Shown here one piece after another: positions 53,701 to 61,575 of a DNA stretch of 64,000 nucleotides. The translations under genes and the position numbers were made by a program. The notes under the pieces are model-generated. The model saw only the letters and a list, made by a program, of their open reading frames with translations. It did not search any database and was not told the origin of the DNA. Each line of letters opens with the position of its first letter. Position 1 is the stretch's first letter. The stretch comes from Clostridium transplantifaecale (GTDB lineage Bacteria > Bacillota > Clostridia > Lachnospirales > Lachnospiraceae), in the NCBI RefSeq assembly GCF_900626075.1, contig NZ_UYZY01000003.1, positions 682,001 to 746,000 of the forward strand, in the 5' to 3' direction.

Positions 53701-54273
53701 ATGGCTAGAGCGGGTCTTGACAAAAGTGTCGTAATTGAAAAAGCAGCCCAGTTAGCAAACAGCATGGGATTTGAAGCAGTGACATTAAAACGACTGGCGG
53801 ACAGCTTACATATACAGCCTCCGTCCCTTTACAATCATATTAAGGGGCTTGACGATCTGCAAAATGAACTGATGCTCTATGGCTGGCGGCACATGGAAGA
53901 ACGGATGCTGGAGGCTGCGGTGGGCGTCAGCGGATATGACGCGTGGGAAGCGATATGCAGGGCATTCTATCGGTACGCGACGGAAAACCCCGGCGTGTTC
54001 AGCGCCATGCTTTGGTATAATAAATACCAGAACGACGAAGCGGGGAGAGCTACGGACGGGCTGTTTTTAATCTGCTCGAAAATTACAGCCTCATTAAACA
54101 TTTCAGAAGAGAACTGTGATCATCTGATCCGCACTTTCCGGGCATTTTTGGAAGGCTTTTCCTTATTAGTAAATAACCACGCGTTTGGCCACGTACTGCC
54201 GGTGGAGGATAGCTTCAACCTCTCATTGAAGGTATTGATTGCAGGTATGAAGGAGTTGGAGGAGCAGATTTAA
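53701..54273 (+). CDS. TetR-family regulator (WHG domain)
   Basis: A 190-residue TetR repressor. The HTH is FEAVTLKRLADSLHIQPPSLYNHIKGLDDL (~20-50). The ligand-binding half contains NPGVFSAMLWY and FRAFLEGFSLL, as in the WHG/TetR_C_33 subgroup. A promoter with a dyad lies directly upstream, suggesting self-repression. A GyrI-like ligand-binding gene follows by 24 bases, an operon-like spacing, so the two may share a role in sensing small molecules. Its ligand is unknown. Confidence 0.88.
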   Translation: MARAGLDKSVVIEKAAQLANSMGFEAVTLKRLADSLHIQPPSLYNHIKGLDDLQNELMLYGWRHMEERMLEAAVGVSGYDAWEAICRAFYRYATENPGVFSAMLWYNKYQNDEAGRATDGLFLICSKITASLNISEENCDHLIRTFRAFLEGFSLLVNNHAFGHVLPVEDSFNLSLKVLIAGMKELEEQI

Positions 54274-54297
54274 ATTTAAACGTCAGGAGGATGAGAA

Positions 54298-54801
54298 ATG
54301 AATCAGGTATATAGTGAAATCAGTTTGAAGACGGTGGAAAAATTCAGGCTCGCCAGATATGTCGTAATCAGCCCGAATCCCGAAACGGATGCAATGGAAT
54401 ATATGGAGCGTTGGGCAAAAAACAGCGGGCTGCTTGATACTCCCGGCTATACCCCAAGAAGGATTGGCTGGGATTTCCCCTTTGTCTCTGAAGAACAGAA
54501 GGAAAGATTTGGACTGCATGGGTATGTGGCGGCGTATATCATTCCAGAGGATTTTGTTCCTTCCTGTGAGGGAGCAGAACTGGCTGTCCAAGACACGGAT
54601 CACTATGCGGTGATTACCATTACAGACCCCTTCTCGGCGCCCTGGGAGAAGATCCCCGGAGCTTATGGAAAAATTTTTGAATATGCAAACGCACGCCATA
54701 TGGCAGCCCAAAGTTATGAGAACCGCATCTGTATGGAGGAGACCTATGTAAGAGAGGATGTTACTTATATGGACGTTTATGTTCCGGTTGATATGCAATA
54801 G
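54298..54801 (+). CDS. GyrI-like effector-binding domain protein
   Basis: A 167-residue stand-alone GyrI/AraC-effector-like protein. SLKTVEKFRLARYVVISPNPE begins the first beta unit; YGWDFP-like RRIGWDFPFVSEEQ and FGLHGYVAAYIIPEDF are typical of these drug-binding folds, as are the Trp and Glu residues of DPFSAPWEKIPGAYGKIFEY. No HTH is present, so it binds or hydrolyses a small molecule rather than DNA. AGGAGG precedes the ATG, 24 bases after the TetR stop. Confidence 0.75.
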   Translation: MNQVYSEISLKTVEKFRLARYVVISPNPETDAMEYMERWAKNSGLLDTPGYTPRRIGWDFPFVSEEQKERFGLHGYVAAYIIPEDFVPSCEGAELAVQDTDHYAVITITDPFSAPWEKIPGAYGKIFEYANARHMAAQSYENRICMEETYVREDVTYMDVYVPVDMQ

Positions 54802-55102
54802 CATCCTTTTTCGATGGGATAACCCGATAACCCGTTTTATCTGTTCATCTTCAGCTATATTGTTTTAACAACTTGTTTTGACTTATTCAAAAATAGCGGC
54901 GTTTGAGTTTGTACAGTCGGCTTCATATAAGAACAACGAGGCTGGAAAGGTTGATGAATAGGGAATTAAATTCCCGCCCTGATTTCATAAGGACTTGAGG
55001 TACAATATAAGAATAGATGAAACGACTTGACATTAAAATTTAGAGTATAAGGAACAAGAATATTCGCCTTAGGCGTATAAGACGAACGAGGGCGGTGATA
55101 CA
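54802..55102. other. Intergenic DNA, no gene
   Basis: AT-rich. GGGAATTAAATTCCC (54961-54975) is a perfect short palindrome. TACAAT at 55001 and TTGACA at 55027 occur but lack correctly placed partners. Confidence 0.5.
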
Positions 55103-55660
55103 ATGGCAGACCTGTTTGAAGCATTTCCATACCTAAGAAATGACCATATTATCATCAGGAAAATGGTTGAAGGTGATGTGGACGACCTTATGGAAATTAC
55201 GAATAATCCTAACGTCTATCAATATGTACCTCCATTCCTGTATAGAAAAAGCAAGGGAAATTTGCTAGCTGCAATTAGAAACCTCGGCGGGAGAGATTTC
55301 GATAAAAAGAAACTGATTATTGCAGGTATTTATCTGTGCGATGAACCTAATAAGCTCATAGGACTTGCAGAGCTGTTCGATTATAAAAAAAGAATGAACC
55401 AAATAACGATTGGCTGCCGCATAAACGAATCGTATTGGCACAGAGGGATTGCGACTGATACAGTAAGGCTTATAATGGATTACCTTTGTAAAGATTTGGG
55501 CGTTCAAAAGTTGAAAGCATTTGTCATGCCTGAAAATGTGTTTTCTGAAAAAGCACTGATAAAAAATGGTTTTATAAAAGAGCCCGATACTGTTCAAGAG
55601 AAGAACTGGGGCGGTAAAGAAATTGTAGATTTGAATGTATTTACCTATGCAGTTTCATAG
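55103..55660 (+). CDS. GNAT acetyltransferase (RimJ/RimL type)
   Basis: A 185-residue N-acetyltransferase. The order is typical: an N-terminal IIIRKMVEGDVDDLMEITNNPNVYQYV, the core strand LIGLAELFDYKKRMNQITIGCRI, then the acetyl-CoA loop ESYWHRGIATDTVRLIMDYL and KAFVMPENVFSEKALIKNGF. Members acetylate ribosomal protein N-termini or small amines. AGGGCGGTG lies just before the ATG. It is more AT-rich than its neighbours (many AAA and ATT codons), so recent transfer is possible. Confidence 0.85.
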   Translation: MADLFEAFPYLRNDHIIIRKMVEGDVDDLMEITNNPNVYQYVPPFLYRKSKGNLLAAIRNLGGRDFDKKKLIIAGIYLCDEPNKLIGLAELFDYKKRMNQITIGCRINESYWHRGIATDTVRLIMDYLCKDLGVQKLKAFVMPENVFSEKALIKNGFIKEPDTVQEKNWGGKEIVDLNVFTYAVS

Positions 55661-55849
55661 ATTCTAGTTCCAGTACCCAACAAGCGTTTTGTGTGAGTGC
55701 ATATACTCCTGCCCTGCTTGCCGCGGTTGTTTTCGGTGGGACCCCGATTCCCCCGCACATGAAAATGGCCCCCGCATGAAATCAGGGGTTTTCGCATGAC
55801 GGTATAAATTCCTATACGGCCTTTTGAGCTGTTTTTTTGCTATTCAGGC
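55661..55849. other. Intergenic DNA with imperfect stem
   Basis: CATGAAAATGGCCCC (from 55758) can pair imperfectly with GGGGTTTTCGCATG (to about 55800). No gene is seen. Confidence 0.4.
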
Positions 55850-55903
55850 AATAAAAAAGAGTGAGTATACATCAGTTTGTATGACTCACCCTTTTTTATT
55901 ATC
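55850..55903. terminator. Bidirectional terminator between GNAT and ychF genes
   Basis: AATAAAAAAGAGTGAGTATACA pairs with TGTATGACTCACCCTTTTTTATT, with A-runs and T-runs at either side. Confidence 0.85.
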
Positions 55904-55960
55904 TTAATTTATTGAGATTGATTTTGCAGCAGTCTCTTTGCAGTACGGATTGATACCATT

Positions 55961-57058
55961 TTATACGTTAAAACGGAAGAGAACCACATCACCGTCTTTT
56001 ACCACATATTCCTTGCCTTCCATCCGGACCAGTCCTTTTTCCTTGGCGGCCGTGTAGGTGCCGCAGTCCAGAAGATCCTGATAGTTGACAACCTCGGCCT
56101 TGATAAAGCCGCGTTCAAAATCGGAATGGATCTTACCGGCTGCCTGAGGCGCTTTTGTGCCGACCTTGATGGTCCAGGCGCGTGTTTCCTGAGGTCCTGC
56201 CGTCAGGTAGCTGATTAGGCCCAGGAGGCGGTAGCTGGCGGCGATCAGTTTCTCCAGTCCGGATTCCGTAAGGCCCAGATCCTCTAAGAACATCTTCTTT
56301 TCTTCCTCGTCCAGTTCCGCGATCTCCTGCTCAATCTGTGCGCAGATGACAAAGGCCTCGCTGCCCGTTTCGGAGGCAAATTTGCGGACGGCGGCTACAT
56401 ATTCATTATTCGCCCCGTCGTCGGACAGATCGTCTTCACAGACGTTTGCCGCAAAGATCACCGGTTTCCAGGTAAGCAGGTTTAGAGAATTGATAAATTC
56501 AAGCTCGTCCTCATCCTCAGTTTCAAAACTTCTTGCCAGTTTGCCGTCTTCCAGATGAGCATAGAGCGTTTTTAACGTTTCTAATTCCTTTGCAAGGGCT
56601 TTATTGCCCATCAGGCTCTTATTCGTCTTGGAAATTCTTCTTTCCAGGATTTCCATATCGGAGAAAATCAGCTCCAGGTTGATTGTTTCGATGTCGCGGA
56701 GCGGGTCGACGCTGCCGTCCACATGGATGACATTGGGATCCTCGAAGCAGCGCACTACGTGCACGATGGCATCCACCTCACGGATATTGGAGAGGAACTG
56801 GTTGCCGAGGCCCTCACCCTTGGATGCACCCTTTACAAGGCCTGCAATATCTACAAATTCGATTACGGCCGGGGTAATCTTTTCAGAATTATAGAGAGCG
56901 GAAAGCTTTCCGAGGCGGAAGTCGGGAACCGGTACGACGCCCACGTTGGGATCGATGGTACAGAACGGATAATTGGCGGATTCTGCGCCGGCTTTTGTCA
57001 GGGAATTGAAGAGAGTACTTTTACCTACGTTCGGCAGGCCTACAATACCTAATTTCAT
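55961..57058 (-). CDS. ychF: Redox-regulated P-loop ATPase YchF
   Basis: A 365-residue member of the Obg-related YchF/OLA1 family, which prefers ATP and binds ribosomes. [18 protein letters not shown] begins the P-loop domain; [35 protein letters not shown] and the C-terminal TGS-like [24 protein letters not shown] and [17 protein letters not shown] are all diagnostic. ATG 57058 is chosen because AAAGGA lies eight bases before it; an ATG nine bases upstream overlaps that site. A family-2 repeat lies 45 bases upstream. Confidence 0.95.
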   Translation of the reverse strand: MKLGIVGLPNVGKSTLFNSLTKAGAESANYPFCTIDPNVGVVPVPDFRLGKLSALYNSEKITPAVIEFVDIAGLVKGASKGEGLGNQFLSNIREVDAIVHVVRCFEDPNVIHVDGSVDPLRDIETINLELIFSDMEILERRISKTNKSLMGNKALAKELETLKTLYAHLEDGKLARSFETEDEDELEFINSLNLLTWKPVIFAANVCEDDLSDDGANNEYVAAVRKFASETGSEAFVICAQIEQEIAELDEEEKKMFLEDLGLTESGLEKLIAASYRLLGLISYLTAGPQETRAWTIKVGTKAPQAAGKIHSDFERGFIKAEVVNYQDLLDCGTYTAAKEKGLVRMEGKEYVVKDGDVVLFRFNV

Positions 57059-57102
57059 AATAAACATCCTTTCTATTATTGATAAACAGCAAGCTGTTTA
57101 CA

Positions 57103-57262
57103 AAGGTTACTGTTCACAGGCAATATCCCGCGAGGTGTTTTCATGCGCATTTTGCACAAAAATCCCGAGTTACACGGCGCGAAACGGCTTTTTTGCCGTT
57201 TCTGTGCATCGCGAAGCGTGTTATTGTACACAACGCAGATCGGTGTGTACAGTAACTTATAA
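57103..57262 (+). repeat. Short interspersed repeat, family 2, full copy (copy 6)
   Basis: Runs from TTACTGTTCACAGGCAATAT to GTGTACAGTAAC, so its ends are themselves inverse (TTACTGTTCAC/GTGTACAGTAA). Core hairpin AAACGGC (57182-57188) and GCCGTTT (57195-57201), then TGTGCATCGCGAAGCG. Confidence 0.78.
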
Positions 57263-57344
57263 AGTTCATTGTTCATTTATCGCTGTTTACGCCTGGGCGT
57301 ACCAGAATAGAATACCATAAATTGGGGGGAAAAGGAAGAGGGAA

Positions 57345-57690
57345 TTTAATTGAGAAAATGCGGGAAGTGATAGGTGGGATGGCGGGCGGGGAGTGGGAGT
57401 GTGTGTGGTCTTCAGTCCTGGGGGAGGGAGTCTCGAGGGGGAATGCGGGCAGAAAATATTCCTACGGGGACACGCTCTCGCTTTTGGAATGCGCAGCGGG
57501 TGCTAAACTCGTGTAAGACCTCGTTAAGCACCGGCGGATTCCCAGGTCCCCTGCGGAATGTTTTCTCCCGAATTCCCCGGGAACTACGTCGAACTGACTG
57601 AAGACCGGGTAGGCTGCGGCCCGCCCGCCATCCGGCATCGCTTGGGGACGGATTTTCTCAAGTGCGGAGGGGGAGGGAGTGTGTGGCGGG
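57345..57690 (+). repeat. Long palindromic repeat, family 1, full copy (copy 8)
   Basis: The outer arms GGATGGCGGGCGGG (57377-57390) and CCCGCCCGCCATCC (57620-57633) pair perfectly, and the middle arms GGTCTTCAGTC (57407-57417) and GACTGAAGACC (57596-57606) also pair. It ends about 30 bases after the stop codon of the minus-strand permease. Confidence 0.9.
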
Positions 57691-57718
57691 GATGTACTTT
57701 TGCTTTTAAAATGCGCGG

Positions 57719-58357
57719 TTAAAATTCTTTTTTCAGGTATAGTGACAGCGCTATTTTGTATGATAGGGTAAATGAGGCTGTGTACAGTAAAATGAAAACG
57801 GTCATCCTGGTGGGGAAGGATGGGAGGTAATGGTTGAGGATGTTCAGGGTTACGATTGATAACAGGATGGCGGTTATGATGCTTATGATAAGGATGGTTT
57901 CGCTTTTTTCTATGCCGAACAGATAGGATAGCGGGTAGAAGAGCGCTCCGGTCAGGAGGGAGATTCCGATTCCGAGGGTGAACATGGAAGGGAGGGTGCC
58001 TGCTCCTGGGAGCCAGGTGGTGGTTTTGTGGATTATGGCTGCCAGTATGGTGACGGTCAGAGCCAGGAAGGTTCCGAACAGGAGCCAGAACAGGTAGGAT
58101 ATATATTTGCTCCGGACGATGTCTTTTCGGTGTACGGGCATTGTGATTTCATATTTGTCCCATTTGGAGACGGCGTCTTTGCGGAAACTTACTACGGCGT
58201 TTACGGACAATGCCGTGATGGTAATGTAGACAAATAATTCCTGAGCCGTGGGATTTCCTGTTATGATTAGGGAAAGCGCGGCGGCCAATGCGATGAACAG
58301 GAACAGTTTGATGTTTCCGACTGCGGAATAAAATTCGTTTAATAATAAGCCCTTCAT
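57719..58357 (-). CDS. ABC-2-type permease
   Basis: A 212-residue membrane protein with six predicted helices: NIKLFLFIALAAALSLIITG, LFVYITITALSVNAVVSF, YISYLFWLLFGTFLALTVTIL, FTLGIGISLLTGALFYPLSYL, TILIISIITAILLSIVTLNIL and MTVFILLYTASFTLSYKIAL. The end of MKGLLLNEFYSAVG is typical of ABC-2 permeases of the YtrC/YhcI kind. The start overlaps the ATPase stop by four bases. It works with that ATPase, probably in export or membrane stress. Confidence 0.8.
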   Translation of the reverse strand: MKGLLLNEFYSAVGNIKLFLFIALAAALSLIITGNPTAQELFVYITITALSVNAVVSFRKDAVSKWDKYEITMPVHRKDIVRSKYISYLFWLLFGTFLALTVTILAAIIHKTTTWLPGAGTLPSMFTLGIGISLLTGALFYPLSYLFGIEKSETILIISIITAILLSIVTLNILNHYLPSFPTRMTVFILLYTASFTLSYKIALSLYLKKEF

Positions 58358-59220
58358 ATTCGTTCCCCCTTTATGAGCAGAAGCATGATATCGTCGATTG
58401 AAACGGTGTCCAGCGTGAGATTTTTGTATTTCCGTTCTATTTCTTTTCGGTTTTTGACCAGTACGTCGGTTTGGTAGTCGCGCTTCCGGTAGGTGATAAT
58501 ATCGGATTTTTCTATCTGTGAAAACTGTGAGGTTTTGCAGCGGGCGACGGCGTAGTCGTAGATTAATTCGTCTTTTGGGGCGGTCAGGATGATTTCACCG
58601 TTGTGGATAAATACGATATAGTCGGCGATTTTTTCGAGATCGCTTGTGATGTGGGAGGAGAGCAGGATGGAGTGCTCTTCGTCCTGTACAAAATCTAAAA
58701 ATACATCCAGGATTTCATCCCTGACGATCGGATCCAGGCCGCTGGTGGCCTCGTCTAATATGAGCAGCTTAGGCCGATGGGACAGGGCGGCGGCAATCGA
58801 TAGCTTCATTAACATTCCCCTGGAGAAGGCGCTGATTTTCTTATCGGCCGGGATTTGGAACTGGTTCAGGTAATCTGTGAACAGATTCTGATCCCATTTT
58901 GTGTAAATGCCCTGCATGATACTGGACAATTTCCGGGCGTCGAGCTGATCAGGGAAACTGCCTGCGTCAAATACGGCACCTAGTTCTTCGCGGAGCGCGC
59001 TGTCGCCGTCCGTCATTTCGGAACCCAGGATTTTAATAGTTCCGCTGTCTTTAAAAAGGACGTTCAGGATACAGCTTATAGCCGTGGTTTTGCCGGCTCC
59101 GTTTTCTCCGATAAAGCCCACGATGGAACCGTAAGGAACGTTGAAAGATACGTTTTTTAGGGCAAATCCTGATTTTGCATATCGTTTGGATAGGTTTTTT
59201 ACTTCCAGTATATGAGCCAT
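58354..59220 (-). CDS. ABC transporter ATPase (YtrB-like)
   Basis: A 288-residue ATPase with Walker A GENGAGKTT (~38), signature FSRGMLMKLSIAAAL (a weaker form of LSGGQ) and Walker B LLILDEATSGLDP. The C-terminal ~80 residues, as in YtrB and similar GntR-linked exporters, carry a lower-conserved accessory region. ATG 59220 follows GGAGG by nine bases and lies at the end of the GntR gene; the longer frame starting at 59238 overlaps it. GntR-ATPase-permease is a common order in Bacillota, induced by cell-wall-active antibiotics in some species. Confidence 0.9.
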   Translation of the reverse strand: MAHILEVKNLSKRYAKSGFALKNVSFNVPYGSIVGFIGENGAGKTTAISCILNVLFKDSGTIKILGSEMTDGDSALREELGAVFDAGSFPDQLDARKLSSIMQGIYTKWDQNLFTDYLNQFQIPADKKISAFSRGMLMKLSIAAALSHRPKLLILDEATSGLDPIVRDEILDVFLDFVQDEEHSILLSSHITSDLEKIADYIVFIHNGEIILTAPKDELIYDYAVARCKTSQFSQIEKSDIITYRKRDYQTDVLVKNRKEIERKYKNLTLDTVSIDDIMLLLIKGERI

Positions 59221-59221
59221 A

Positions 59222-59599
59222 TTATTGTTCCTCCGCATAGAAAAGGGTTAGAAGTTCCGTTAATTTCTCAAGGGATATTCCGTTTGTCCGGCCGATTTCC
59301 GCGGCCTCCTGCAGGTGCATTTCCGCAAGGCGCTGCTGTTCTTCCTGTATAAAATCCCTGTTCTGCGCCGATATGAAACTGCCCCGTCCAACGGTCGTCT
59401 CAATAAATCCGTCCCGTTGTAAATCTTCGTACGCTTTCTGAACGGTGATGACGCTGATATGAAGTGATTTTGCCAGCGAGCGCATCGACGGAATTGGGTC
59501 CCCGGTCTGCAGTTCGCCGCTCATAACCAATGCCTTGATCTGTGAGGTTATCTGCTCATAAATCGGCTTGCTTGTATTACTGCTGATAATGATATCCAC
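59222..59599 (-). CDS. GntR-family regulator (YtrA type)
   Basis: A 125-residue short GntR repressor of the YtrA subgroup. KPIYEQITSQIKALVMSGEL and GDPIPSMRSLAKSLHISVITVQKAYEDLQRDGFIETTVGRGSFI form the winged HTH (~10-75); the tail is a short dimerising helix pair. The start is GTG 59599, six bases after GGGAGG. Its promoter and ribosome binding site lie in a perfect 27-base inverted repeat at 59604, the likely self-operator. It leads an operon with an ABC ATPase and permease. Confidence 0.9.
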   Translation of the reverse strand: MDIIISSNTSKPIYEQITSQIKALVMSGELQTGDPIPSMRSLAKSLHISVITVQKAYEDLQRDGFIETTVGRGSFISAQNRDFIQEEQQRLAEMHLQEAAEIGRTNGISLEKLTELLTLFYAEEQ

Positions 59600-59603
59600 A
59601 TGG

Positions 59604-59660
59604 CACCTCCCTGCTATATAATGTACTTATACAATAAGTACATTATATAGCAGGGAGGTG
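59604..59660. promoter_or_regulatory. Perfect 27-bp inverted repeat over GntR control region
   Basis: The left arm CACCTCCCTGC...GTACTTAT (59604-59630) and the right arm ATAAGTAC...GCAGGGAGGTG (59634-59660) are exact complements around ACA. On the complement it covers the -10, the start point and the GGGAGG site. Confidence 0.85.
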
Positions 59661-59670
59661 TTATTGTCAA
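59642..59670 (-). promoter_or_regulatory. Consensus promoter for the GntR operon
   Basis: On the complement: TTGACA (59665-59670), 17 bases, TATAAT (59642-59647). The match to consensus is perfect. Confidence 0.88.
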
Positions 59671-59701
59671 CGGTAACAGCTAAAACGCTGAAAACCATAA
59701 T

Positions 59702-60982
59702 TCAATTTTTCTTCTTGCCGATTGGAGCAATCACCAATTTTGGAATAATCTGATACCGGTCATTCCCCTCACAAATGGAATCCCGGAGCGCCTGCCTTAC
59801 AGCGGCTTCTTTCTTTTGCAGCCGTCTGGAGCAGGCGGCCGTTAGAAATACACTGGTGTGGGAACCGGCGTTTACCAGCCTCAGTTCCCTGATGAGAGCC
59901 GTTTCCTCGAATTTTTTAATCACCTGTTCCGCGCTGCTGCGTATAGGAGCTATGACGGCTTCATCGGTGATGAGCTGCTCGGTCTGGATTGTGGCGTCAC
60001 AGTCCAGGGAGGAGAAAAGCTCATATGTAATTTCCTGGGCGATCTGATCCATTTGCGGCTTTTTCTCCATATGCGGCCTCTGCTCCATTTGCATCCACTG
60101 TTCTATTTGCGGTATCTGGCTCATTTGAACCGCCTGTTCTGCTTGAACCGTCTGTTCCGTGAGCGCCGCGTCAGCTCCGCCGATATGCATGGAAACGGCA
60201 TAGCGGCCCATTCCGTAGTCGTGGATCAGGAGATTGCTGATTTTACATACTTCCGGATGACGCATGACGCAGGAGCTGATTTTTTCCTCCAGATTTTTGT
60301 CCGGAGCTTCCCCCATCAGTCTCTGCACCACCCCGCCCATGGATTTCAGGCCGGAAAACATGATGAAAAGGGAAACAAGGGTTCCGCACCATCCATCAAT
60401 ATGTAGGCCGGTAAGACGTTCCACAATCAGGGATGCAATGATGGCCGACGTAGATACCATATCGCTGATACAGTCGGCGGCAGCGGCTTTCATGGAGGAG
60501 GAGCCGATTCTGTTTCCGATTTTTTTGTTGTAGGAATACATGTAAAATTTAATAAGGACGGAGCACAGGAGAACGAAAAATATGGAGAAATTAAAGTGGA
60601 CCGGGGTGGGGGAGTGAATAGCGGCAATCGAATTCCCCGCCAAAGCGGCGCCGACCATAAATACCGCGGCGGAGGATAAAAAGCCCATGAGCCATTCATA
60701 TCGTCCATGGCCGAAGGGGTGATTTTCGCCTGCCCCGATGCCTGCAAGGCAAAAGCCGAGATACGAAGCGACGGAAGAAGCAGCGTCCGAAAGATTGTTA
60801 AATCCGTCTGCAGTGATGGATGCGGAGCCGCTTAGCAGGCCGGTAAACAGCTTGATCATAAAAAGGAGAAGATTGAAAAAAATCCCGGCGCTGCTGCATA
60901 ATTTTGCATATGCCCTTTGTACGGCGGGAGAGGAGATATTTTCACTGTCTTTAATCCAGCGCTTTATAAGAAATGAGATCAT
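59702..60982 (-). CDS. Cation diffusion facilitator with Met/Gln-rich insert
   Basis: A 426-residue CDF metal/H+ antiporter with six helices. The metal ligands are Asp59 and Asn63 in TADGFNNLSD (TM2) and Asp170/Asp174 in AADCISDMVS (TM5). This Asp/Asn pattern without a His points to manganese or iron rather than zinc. The cytosolic domain starts near 235. Residues ~275-315 form an extra insert of Gln, Met and Glu (EQAVQMSQIPQIEQWMQ, then MEQRPHMEKKPQMDQI), with a rough six-residue rhythm; family members are ~40 residues shorter. It is four bases downstream of a DtxR-type regulator. ATG 60982 follows GGAGGTG. Confidence 0.88.
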   Translation of the reverse strand: MISFLIKRWIKDSENISSPAVQRAYAKLCSSAGIFFNLLLFMIKLFTGLLSGSASITADGFNNLSDAASSVASYLGFCLAGIGAGENHPFGHGRYEWLMGFLSSAAVFMVGAALAGNSIAAIHSPTPVHFNFSIFFVLLCSVLIKFYMYSYNKKIGNRIGSSSMKAAAADCISDMVSTSAIIASLIVERLTGLHIDGWCGTLVSLFIMFSGLKSMGGVVQRLMGEAPDKNLEEKISSCVMRHPEVCKISNLLIHDYGMGRYAVSMHIGGADAALTEQTVQAEQAVQMSQIPQIEQWMQMEQRPHMEKKPQMDQIAQEITYELFSSLDCDATIQTEQLITDEAVIAPIRSSAEQVIKKFEETALIRELRLVNAGSHTSVFLTAACSRRLQKKEAAVRQALRDSICEGNDRYQIIPKLVIAPIGKKKN

Positions 60983-60986
60983 CGGT

Positions 60987-61361
60987 TCATTCACCTCCAT
61001 TCCGGTTCATCATTTTTATCAGGGCTTCAAATGTTTCGTCACTGATGAAATGTTCCATGGCACCGGCATCGAGTTTCGCAGTCTCCGGCATAATTCCCAG
61101 ATACTGTGTCAGGAATTGCCGGAGCGCCAGAAAATGCCCATAAACGCGGTTTGCCGCCCGACAGCCGTCCGGGGTCAGACAAACATTGCCTTTTTCCACC
61201 GTGACATAACCCTGCTCTGAAAGGTTCTTAATCATGCGGCTGACGCTGGCCTTTGTAAAATCCAGACGCGCGGCAATATCCACCGCCCTGACTTCATCCT
61301 GGCTCTGATGGAGCAGCAGGATCGCTTTTAAATAATTTTCACCGGAGTATCCGAGCTGCAA
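60987..61361 (-). CDS. DtxR/MntR-family metal-dependent regulator
   Basis: A 124-residue metal-sensing repressor. LGYSGENYLKAILLLHQSQ begins the winged HTH; VRAVDIAARLDFTKASVSRMIKNLSEQGYV is the recognition part; the dimerising half has HFLALRQFLTQYLG and ETAKLDAGAMEHFISDETF with metal-ligand Glu/His. It lacks the SH3-like third domain, as in MntR. TTG 61361 is preferred because GGAAGG lies eight bases upstream and the ATG at 61403 sits inside the promoter. It probably controls the adjoining CDF exporter. Confidence 0.85.
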   Translation of the reverse strand: MQLGYSGENYLKAILLLHQSQDEVRAVDIAARLDFTKASVSRMIKNLSEQGYVTVEKGNVCLTPDGCRAANRVYGHFLALRQFLTQYLGIMPETAKLDAGAMEHFISDETFEALIKMMNRNGGE

Positions 61362-61379
61362 AGAGATCACCTTCCTTTT

Positions 61380-61407
61380 ATTATAATGAGTAAATTTCCT
61401 CATTCAA
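61380..61407 (-). promoter_or_regulatory. Promoter and operator of the DtxR-CDF operon
   Basis: On the complement: TTGAAT (61402-61407), 16 bases, TATAAT (61380-61385). The dyad AATGAG-N8-CTCATT (61385-61404) fills the spacer. A half-site copy TAAATTTACTCATT lies 50 bases upstream at 61441. Confidence 0.7.
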
Positions 61408-61464
61408 TAATACTATACACTCCTTCCTGCTGTCAATAAATAAATTTACTCATTCAATGAAGAT

Positions 61465-61526
61465 AAAAAAACACCGGAACTGTTCCGTGCGGCGCTGCAA
61501 CCGTCTGAGAACCGTTCCAGTGTTCA
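61465..61526 (-). terminator. Terminator of the TetR gene
   Basis: On the complement: GAACACTGGAACGGTTC pairs with GGAACAGTTCCGGTGTT across a long loop, followed by TTTTTT. Confidence 0.65.
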
Positions 61527-61575
61527 ATTAAAGCGTTGATAGGATTAAAAAACAGACTATTTATAGGGACGTCTG

